This document shows, piece after piece, positions 1 to 4,317 of a stretch of 7,369 bases of DNA. Each line of letters opens with the position of its first letter. Position 1 is the first letter of the stretch. A model generated the notes under the pieces. It was not told the DNA's origin. It made no database searches and worked only from the letters and a program-made list of their open reading frames with translations. Location of the stretch: contig JBDZVI010000115.1 in assembly GCA_040255585.1 (NCBI GenBank), positions 1 through 7,369 on the forward strand, written 5' to 3'. Made by a program: the position numbers and the translations under genes. The stretch is from JAAYYF01 sp040255585. Lineage in GTDB: Bacteria; Deinococcota; Deinococci; Deinococcales; Trueperaceae.

Positions 1-72
1 GGGCAAGTCCGCGAACCCGTGCGCCCACCCACCGGCGGCGCCGGCCTGGGAGTGTGGCGCTACGCGGCGCTA

Positions 73-198
73 CTACTTCTCCGGCTCCACCGTGTTGCGC
101 GCTACCCAAAGGGTCGTCACGACGAAGAAGGACGAGAACAACCCGATGGCGATCATGATGATGATCGCGTTGCGGGCGATGACCAAGAACTCGTTCAT
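73..198 (-). CDS. 41-aa single-span membrane micro-protein downstream of the MATE gene
   Basis: Reading the minus strand gives a 41-residue ORF from ATG (196-198) to TAG (73-75). It begins MNEFLVIARN and ends WVARNTVEPEK. About residues 10-33 form one uninterrupted hydrophobic helix rich in Ile, Phe, Val and Leu. It is flanked by Arg9 on one side and Arg35 plus an acidic/basic tail on the other, so one membrane span is likely. I do not recognise a family. Three things argue that it is real: a strong Shine-Dalgarno sequence (AGGAGGT, 203-209) at proper spacing, a position only 21 nt after the MATE stop codon on the same strand, and a typical membrane-helix composition unlike a random GC-rich frame. 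It is probably co-transcribed with the MATE gene. It could be an accessory peptide of that pump, by analogy with the small TM subunits of other transporters (AcrZ with AcrB, KdpF with KdpABC). It could instead be the first gene of an operon continuing past the left edge. Function unknown. Confidence 0.68.
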   Translation of the reverse strand: MNEFLVIARNAIIIMIAIGLFSSFFVVTTLWVARNTVEPEK

Positions 199-202
199 CC
201 CT

Positions 203-209
203 ACCTCCT
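203..209 (-). promoter_or_regulatory. Strong Shine-Dalgarno site of the micro-ORF
   Basis: The minus strand reads AGGAGGT, then four nucleotides (AGGG), then the ATG at 198. This nearly full anti-Shine-Dalgarno complement is the only strong ribosome-binding site in front of any gene in the window. It decides the start of the 41-codon ORF and supports translation from inside a longer transcript that begins upstream of the MATE gene. Confidence 0.7.
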
Positions 210-219
210 GCGTTCAAGT

Positions 220-1575
220 CTACCGAGTTCCGCGCCCGGGCGCCCGCGACCGCCTCGCGAACCGCGTGCTCATCAGGACGGCCGAGGCGACCAGGCCCGC
301 GACCATGCCGTACCAGAGCCCCTTGGCGCCGACGCCGAGCCGGAAGGCGAGTAGAAGCCCGAGTGGCATGCCTACGACCCAGTAGGAGACGAGCGTCAGC
401 AGCATGGGCATGCGCGTGTCCTTCAGCCCACGCAGGGCGCCGATGGCCGTGACCTGCACGCCGTCGAAGAGCTGGAACAGGGCGGCGATGCTCAAGAAAC
501 CGATGGCAGCCGCGACCATGGCGGCGTTGCCGGGAGCGTCGACGTCCGTGTACAGGCCGATCACGAAGCGCGGCGCGACGAGGAAGAACGTCGCGGAGCA
601 CAGCATGAACCCGACCGCGACCCCGATCCCCATGAAGCCAGTGCGCCGCACCTTGGCCATGTCGCCCGCGCCGGCGGCCTGCCCGACGATCACGCCGGTG
701 GCGATGGCCACGCCGAGCGGCACCATGAAGGTCATCGAGGCCGACTGCATGGCGACCTGGTGCGCGGCGAGCACCGAATCGCCGAAGCGGGCGATGATCA
801 GGCTGGAGAGGCTGAAGAGGCCCACCTCCATGCCGGTCGTGAACGCGATCGGCCAGCCCAGCCTGACGAGTTCGCCAAGCATGCGTGGCCGGACATCGGC
901 CATGCCGGCGAAGACGCGCTGCCGGGGGTAGCGCCAGACGACGAGCGCGGCCACCAGGGCGAACATGACCGTGTACACCGTCGCCGTCGCGTAGCCCGTG
1001 CCGATCACCCCAAGCGCCGGGAAGCCGAGATGGCCGAAGATCAGCACCTCGCACAGCACCACGTTGAGGGCGACGCCGAAGAACGCGATGTACATGATCG
1101 GGCGCGCGTCGCCGTGCCCCTCCAGGAAGCCCCGCAAGGCCGCGAAGCCCAGATAGAAAGGGAAACCGAACGAGATCGCCCTCAAGTAGCCGGCGGCAAG
1201 GCGCGCCGTCTCCGGCTCGAGCCCGAAGCGCACGAGGACGGGACCGATGGCGTTGAAGATGACCAGGCCGGGGATCGAAAGCGCGACGGCCAGCCAGAGC
1301 GCCCGCGACGCGGCGTGCCCTGCCTCGGCTCGCCTTCCGGCGCCGATGGCCTGAGCCACGACGGGTCCGACCGCGTATAGCACGGAGGACGTGATGACGC
1401 CGGTCGTGAAGTAGAAGCTGCCGCCGAGCGCCATGGCGGCGAGGGCGCCGGCGCCGAGGCGCCCGACCATGAGAGTGTCAACGAAGCTCAGGCCGTTCTG
1501 CGCCAGTTGGGCGAGAACGAGGGGCGCCGCCAGGCGCAGTAGGCCAAGGAACTCGCTTCTGCGCGCGGCGACCAC
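220..1575 (-). CDS. MATE family efflux transporter (NorM-like)
   Basis: This is a cytoplasmic-membrane multidrug and toxic-compound antiporter, expected to exchange cationic drugs for H+ or Na+. The protein is about 451 residues with roughly twelve hydrophobic segments in two halves, the normal MATE size. Recognisable parts are the TM1 stretch FVDTLMVGRLG, the post-TM2 loop around VVAQAIGAGRR, a glutamate in GMEVGLFSL, and the second-half signature LFDGVQVTAIGALRGLKDT. The acidic residues of these segments (D33, E250, D371, counted from the GTG start) correspond to the D36, E255 and D371 cation sites I recall for Vibrio NorM, so coupling should be intact. I place the start at GTG 1573-1575, giving MVAARRSEFLGLLRLAAP. 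That is where family members normally begin, and a TATCTT hexamer lies 7 nt upstream. The frame is open to a TTG at 1600-1602, which would add nine residues and has no ribosome-binding site. It is followed by the micro-ORF. Substrate unknown. Confidence 0.93.
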   Translation of the reverse strand: MVAARRSEFLGLLRLAAPLVLAQLAQNGLSFVDTLMVGRLGAGALAAMALGGSFYFTTGVITSSVLYAVGPVVAQAIGAGRRAEAGHAASRALWLAVALSIPGLVIFNAIGPVLVRFGLEPETARLAAGYLRAISFGFPFYLGFAALRGFLEGHGDARPIMYIAFFGVALNVVLCEVLIFGHLGFPALGVIGTGYATATVYTVMFALVAALVVWRYPRQRVFAGMADVRPRMLGELVRLGWPIAFTTGMEVGLFSLSSLIIARFGDSVLAAHQVAMQSASMTFMVPLGVAIATGVIVGQAAGAGDMAKVRRTGFMGIGVAVGFMLCSATFFLVAPRFVIGLYTDVDAPGNAAMVAAAIGFLSIAALFQLFDGVQVTAIGALRGLKDTRMPMLLTLVSYWVVGMPLGLLLAFRLGVGAKGLWYGMVAGLVASAVLMSTRFARRSRAPGRGTR

Positions 1576-1582
1576 GCCCACC

Positions 1583-1588
1583 AAGATA
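1583..1588 (-). promoter_or_regulatory. Putative -10 element of the MATE gene (leaderless)
   Basis: The minus strand reads TATCTT, 7 nt (GGTGGGC) before the GTG at 1575. It fits the TANNNT -10 consensus at the distance expected when transcription starts at or next to the start codon. I see no convincing TTGACA-like -35 at 16-18 bp. Choosing this promoter excludes translation from the TTG at 1602. Confidence 0.5.
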
Positions 1589-1621
1589 CCCGTGCGGGGC
1601 AAGCAAGGCGCCGGGCCGCGG

Positions 1622-1627
1622 TAGCAT
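1622..1627 (+). promoter_or_regulatory. Putative -10 element of the ankyrin-LytM gene (leaderless)
   Basis: The plus strand reads TAGCAT followed by 7 nt (GGCCGGC) and ATG at 1635. It matches TANNNT at leaderless spacing. The upstream ATG at 1626 lies inside the hexamer and would be outside the transcript, which favours the start at 1635. No clear -35 is visible. Confidence 0.45.
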
Positions 1628-1634
1628 GGCCGGC

Positions 1635-2738
1635 ATGCGGATCGTCATCGCACTGCTCGTGGTCCTTCTACTGGCCGCCGGTGGGCTCTGGGCGCTCGGC
1701 CTGCCGCCCTTCAAGAGCCATCCGCGCGAGCCGGCGAAGCCCGACCTGTTCGCCGCGATCGCGTCGGCCGACCCTAGCGCAGTGGCGGCCGCCATAACCA
1801 CGGCCCTCGCAGGTGGCGCGGACGTGCACGCCCGCGACCTCAGCGGCTACACGGCCCTCATGGTGGCCGTCAGGGAGAACGCCCCCACCGCCGCCCTCGA
1901 CGCGCTCCTTATCGGGGGCGCGGCACTGGACGACGTTACGGAGAACGGTTCCAGCGCGCTGATGCTCGCTGCGGCCGCCGGCACCCCCGCCCAGGTCATC
2001 CACCTGCTGAACGCGGGCGCCGATCCGACGCTGCGCGACACTGAGGGGCGCAACGCCGCCGACCTGGCACGCCAGAACGCGGCCGTGCGCACGTCCGGGG
2101 TGTTCCCGCGGCTCCAGGAGCTGGGCTCGCGCCCGTTCGTGCGCGGTTGGCCGAGCGGCTACGTCGTGCCAGTCGAGCACGCGACGATCAGCTCGCGCCG
2201 CAGCCATCTGCCGGGGGCGGCGCGCGCCTACCGCAACGGCTACCACGAGGGCTTCGACTTCTACAACGGCACGGTGAGCGTGAACATCGGCTACGGCACT
2301 CCGATCGTCGCGGTGGCCGATGGCGTCGTCATCCGCGCCGACAGGGCTTACGTCGAGAACACCCAGGCGGAGTACGACGCCCTGATCGAGGAGGCCCTTC
2401 GCGGTCTGGATACGCCGCCCGAAGTGCTTGACCGCCTGCGCGGGCGGCAGGTCTGGATCCGCCACGCGGGGGGCTTCATAACCCGCTACGCGCACCTGGC
2501 GGCGATAGCCGAGAACGTGGCGGTCGGCACCGCGGTCAGGCAGGGTGACGTCATCGCCACGACGGGCAACTCTGGCACCGCCGAGGCTGCGGAAGGCACG
2601 CAGGACGGCCCGCACCCCCACGTCGAGGTGTGGCGCGGCGACACGACCTTCCTCGGCGCGGCCATGGAGCCGGAGCAGATCTGGGAGCTGGCGGCGCAGG
2701 TGTTCGGCGTCGCGGCGTTACCGCCCTTCCACGACTGA
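1635..2738 (+). CDS. Ankyrin-repeat protein with C-terminal LytM/M23 metallopeptidase domain
   Basis: This is a predicted zinc endopeptidase of the M23 (LytM/lysostaphin) family, whose members cut peptidoglycan peptide cross-links outside the membrane. Counting from ATG 1635 (367 aa), residues 2-22 form a hydrophobic signal or membrane anchor without a lipobox cysteine. Residues ~34-147 contain about three ankyrin-type repeats (GYTALMVAV, SSALMLAAAAG, LLNAGADPTLRDTEGRNAADLA). Residues ~165-345 form the LytM domain. Every catalytic element is present: HEGFD with ligands H204 and D208, RYAHL with H287, and HPHVEVW with H327 and ligand H329. It should therefore be an active enzyme rather than a degenerate regulator such as EnvC or NlpD. 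A helical stretch (~238-272) interrupts the fold between the DGVV strand and VWIRHAGG. ATG 1626 would add three residues. The gene diverges from the MATE gene and converges with the LOG gene across a 39-bp gap. The ankyrin partner and cleavage target are unknown. Confidence 0.9.
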   Translation: MRIVIALLVVLLLAAGGLWALGLPPFKSHPREPAKPDLFAAIASADPSAVAAAITTALAGGADVHARDLSGYTALMVAVRENAPTAALDALLIGGAALDDVTENGSSALMLAAAAGTPAQVIHLLNAGADPTLRDTEGRNAADLARQNAAVRTSGVFPRLQELGSRPFVRGWPSGYVVPVEHATISSRRSHLPGAARAYRNGYHEGFDFYNGTVSVNIGYGTPIVAVADGVVIRADRAYVENTQAEYDALIEEALRGLDTPPEVLDRLRGRQVWIRHAGGFITRYAHLAAIAENVAVGTAVRQGDVIATTGNSGTAEAAEGTQDGPHPHVEVWRGDTTFLGAAMEPEQIWELAAQVFGVAALPPFHD

Positions 2739-2777
2739 CGAGCCCTTGGCCCACGCCGCGACGGAAGAACGGCCCGC

Positions 2778-3464
2778 CTACCAGGGCAGGTTGAAGCCCG
2801 CCTGCGTAGAGTTGCGGTAGTACGCCTCGATCTCGGCCGGGATCGTGCTCACGTCGTCCACGACCTTGAAGAGGTGCTGGTCACCGTCGGAGATCGTGCC
2901 AGCGCGCAGCAACGTCCCCTGAAGCCACTGCAGGAGGCCGCGCCAGAACTCCACGCCGACCAGATAGACGGGGAACGGCTTGATCTTGCGGGTCTGGATG
3001 AGCGTCAGCGCCTCGAAGAGTTCGTCGATGGTGCCGAAGCCGCCCGGGAACACGACGAAAGCCGTCGAGTACTTGACGAGCATGACCTTGCGCACGAAGA
3101 AGTACTTGAACTGGAGCGTGTCCGTCTGGTACGGGTTCGGCGACTGCTCGTGCGGCAGGTCGATGTTGAGGCCCATGCTGCGGCCGCCGGCCTCCTTGGC
3201 CCCGCGGTTGCCCGCTTCCATCAAGCCAGGGCCGCCGCCGGTAAGGACCGTGTAGCCCTCGCGCGCCAGCGCCCCGCCCAGCTGCTGCGCCTTGGCGTAG
3301 TACTCCGTGCCCTCCTTGAGACGGGCCGAGCCGAAGACCGTGACGGCCTTCCCCACGTCCGCCATCTCCTCGAACCCCTGCACGAACTCACCGATGATCC
3401 TGAACATGCGCCATGAGTCCTCGGCGAGGGCGTCGATCACGTACTGCTTCTCGATGCCGTTCAT
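2778..3464 (-). CDS. LOG/TIGR00730-family nucleotide 5'-monophosphate phosphoribohydrolase
   Basis: This is a cytosolic Rossmann-fold enzyme of the 'Lonely guy' family. Members hydrolyse the N-glycosidic bond of nucleoside monophosphates (cytokinin riboside monophosphates or AMP), releasing the base and ribose 5-phosphate. Older annotations call the family 'lysine decarboxylase', which is wrong. The 228-residue protein has the family landmarks: AVTVFGSAR at ~40-48, GGGPGLMEAGNRGA at ~76-89, FFVRKVMLV with Arg125, and the diagnostic PGGFGTIDE at 140-148 with catalytic Glu148. The N-terminal helix WRMFRIIGEFVQGFE is typical of the longer bacterial subgroup. The ATG at 3464 is well supported: the sequence begins as family members do, and TAACCT lies 6 nt upstream. 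It ends 39 bp from the convergent ankyrin-LytM gene, and the same-strand HAD gene stops 91 bp upstream, so it is probably its own unit. Physiological substrate in this organism is unknown. Confidence 0.93.
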   Translation of the reverse strand: MNGIEKQYVIDALAEDSWRMFRIIGEFVQGFEEMADVGKAVTVFGSARLKEGTEYYAKAQQLGGALAREGYTVLTGGGPGLMEAGNRGAKEAGGRSMGLNIDLPHEQSPNPYQTDTLQFKYFFVRKVMLVKYSTAFVVFPGGFGTIDELFEALTLIQTRKIKPFPVYLVGVEFWRGLLQWLQGTLLRAGTISDGDQHLFKVVDDVSTIPAEIEAYYRNSTQAGFNLPW

Positions 3465-3470
3465 CTCGCT

Positions 3471-3476
3471 AGGTTA
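3471..3476 (-). promoter_or_regulatory. Putative -10 element of the LOG gene (leaderless)
   Basis: The minus strand reads TAACCT, then AGCGAG, then ATG at 3464. This is a full TANNNT match 6 nt from the start codon, and no separate Shine-Dalgarno sequence precedes the gene. I find no convincing -35 element. Confidence 0.5.
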
Positions 3477-3485
3477 ATCGACAAG

Positions 3486-3538
3486 GGCTCGCCGACGGAT
3501 CACTGTCGTTTCACACGTGGGTTCGGCTCGCCGGCGGA
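3486..3538. repeat. Pair of 14-bp near-identical direct repeats upstream of the LOG gene
   Basis: GGCTCGCCGACGGA (3486-3499) and GGCTCGCCGGCGGA (3525-3538) differ at one base and are 39 bp apart, start to start. They lie in the gap between the HAD stop codon and the LOG -10 hexamer, where a pair of regulator sites could sit. Coincidence in such GC-rich DNA is also possible. Confidence 0.3.
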
Positions 3539-3551
3539 AGCGGCCGCGCTT
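3538..3551 (-). terminator. Weak stem-loop just after the HAD gene
   Basis: AAGCG (3538-3542) pairs with CGCTT (3547-3551) across a 4-nt loop, beginning 4 nt after the HAD stop codon on the minus strand. The stem is only 5 bp and no T-run follows, so it is at best a weak or factor-dependent terminator. Confidence 0.25.
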
Positions 3552-3555
3552 TGCC

Positions 3556-4185
3556 TCACAGGAGGAGCAGGAGCGGACCGATGGTCGGTTCGACGGCGTC
3601 AGGACGGGCGGCGGCGAGCGTGGCCGCGTCGTGCGTTCCCCATGTGACGCCGAACGTCTTGAGACCGGCAGCCCTGCCCGCGACGATGTCGCTGGTCGTG
3701 TCGCCCACCATCCACGTGCCGTGCGCGTCGGCCGTGGCCAGGGCGCGCAGGATCACGTCTGGCGCAGGCTTGTGCGGGAAGCCGTCAGTGCCCTGCACGT
3801 GATCGACGTAGTCCGCGAGGCCGACGGCCTCCACCAGCTCGTTGGCGGTGGCGGAGCGCTTGGTGGTCGCCACCAACCGCGCGTAGCCGCGCTCGCCCAG
3901 CTCGCTCAACAAGTCCACGACACCCGGGTAGGGCCGGGTCTTGTTGGCGAGGTGGCGCCGGTAGCGCTCGCGGTAGGCGGCGACGTAGGTCCCGAGCCTC
4001 TGCGCCGGGACGAACCCCGCGTACATCTCGTCCAACGGCCTGCCTACGAGCGCTCGCACGGCGCCGCGCTCGGGTGGCTCACCGCCCAGCTCCTCGAAGG
4101 TGGCAAGGAACGTGTCGAGGATGTCGTCGAGGGAGTCGACCAGGGTGCCGTCGAGATCGAAGACGATGGCGAGGTTACGGGGCAT
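3556..4185 (-). CDS. HAD-superfamily phosphatase, phosphoglycolate phosphatase (Gph) type
   Basis: This is a cytosolic Mg2+-dependent phosphatase of the haloacid dehalogenase superfamily, using a phospho-aspartate intermediate. The 209-residue protein has all four motifs: FDLDGTLVDS with nucleophile D10 and acid/base D12, a Thr-Thr pair in VATTKR at 107-108, K139 in the HKPAP motif, and GDTTSD with D162 and D166. A small helical cap lies between motifs I and II, as in the Gph/PGMB subfamily. The arrangement matches phosphoglycolate phosphatases, but this subfamily also includes pyrophosphatases and sugar-phosphate phosphatases, so the substrate is not settled. If it is Gph, it would remove the 2-phosphoglycolate formed when oxidised DNA 3' ends are processed, which would suit the neighbouring mutS2 and alkA genes. 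The protein ends in five leucines. The ATG start fits the family: the hydrophobic strand begins five residues in. The gene is separated from mutS2 by 132 bp containing hairpins and probably has its own promoter. Confidence 0.88.
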   Translation of the reverse strand: MPRNLAIVFDLDGTLVDSLDDILDTFLATFEELGGEPPERGAVRALVGRPLDEMYAGFVPAQRLGTYVAAYRERYRRHLANKTRPYPGVVDLLSELGERGYARLVATTKRSATANELVEAVGLADYVDHVQGTDGFPHKPAPDVILRALATADAHGTWMVGDTTSDIVAGRAAGLKTFGVTWGTHDAATLAAARPDAVEPTIGPLLLLL

Positions 4186-4191
4186 GGGGCG

Positions 4192-4197
4192 AGTATC
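4192..4197 (-). promoter_or_regulatory. Possible extended -10 element of the HAD gene
   Basis: The minus strand reads TGCGATACT, then CGCCCC and the ATG at 4185. GATACT misses the first T of TANNNT, but it is preceded by a TG at the extended -10 position and has the same 6-nt spacing seen at the LOG gene. Weaker than the other candidates. Confidence 0.3.
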
Positions 4198-4229
4198 GCA
4201 GATGCGTGGTCGCGGGTCGGGCAGAGGGA

Positions 4230-4245
4230 CCGCGGCAGACCGCGG
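4230..4245. other. CCGCGG stem-loop in the mutS2-HAD gap
   Basis: Two copies of the self-complementary hexamer CCGCGG (4230-4235 and 4240-4245) flank the 4-nt loop CAGA, giving a 6-bp GC-only stem. A third small inverted repeat follows at 4266-4280 (GACGG/CCGTC). Together with the hairpin at 4293-4314, the 132-bp gap 4186-4317 is rich in secondary structure and shows no ORF I would support. Confidence 0.3.
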
Positions 4246-4292
4246 CCGTCAGGCGAGAGGGTAGCGACGGATCGGCCGTCCGTCTGTCGGGA

Positions 4293-4314
4293 CCCGGCGT
4301 CGCGGCACGCCGGG
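4293..4314 (-). terminator. Candidate mutS2 transcription terminator hairpin
   Basis: CCCGGCGT (4293-4300) pairs perfectly with ACGCCGGG (4307-4314) across a 6-nt loop. The 8-bp stem starts 3 nt beyond the mutS2 TGA (4318-4320). No T-tract follows on the minus strand, so it may act as an unconventional or Rho-assisted terminator, or simply protect the mRNA 3' end. Confidence 0.45.
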
Positions 4315-4317
4315 CGC

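Noticed and set aside
1..35. GGGTTCGCGG-like tRNA T-arm on the minus strand near the left edge
   Set aside because: The flanking bases do not form a T-stem, and no acceptor, anticodon or D-arm can be drawn in the visible sequence.
32..44. Small inverted repeat CCGGC-GGC-GCCGG downstream of the micro-ORF
   Set aside because: Only a 5-bp stem with a 3-nt loop and no T-run; common by chance in such GC-rich DNA, so not called a terminator.
404..1380. Plus-strand frames of 175 and 206 codons antisense to the MATE gene
   Set aside because: The minus strand carries a complete MATE transporter across the same bases; the antisense translations show only GC-driven composition.
1668..2621. A 317-codon minus-strand frame antisense to the ankyrin-LytM gene
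   Set aside because: The opposite strand encodes intact ankyrin and M23 motifs; this frame is Arg/Gly/Val-rich with no domain pattern.
2739..2777. Possible bidirectional terminator in the 39-bp gap between the convergent ankyrin-LytM and LOG genes
   Set aside because: I could find only a 4-bp GCCG/CGGC pairing with a long loop and no T-tracts, which is too weak to annotate.
3562..3582. GGAGGAGCAGGAG ribosome-binding-like run followed by ATG on the plus strand
   Set aside because: It is the complement of the Leu codons at the end of the HAD gene; the frame it would serve is antisense and has no protein-like features.
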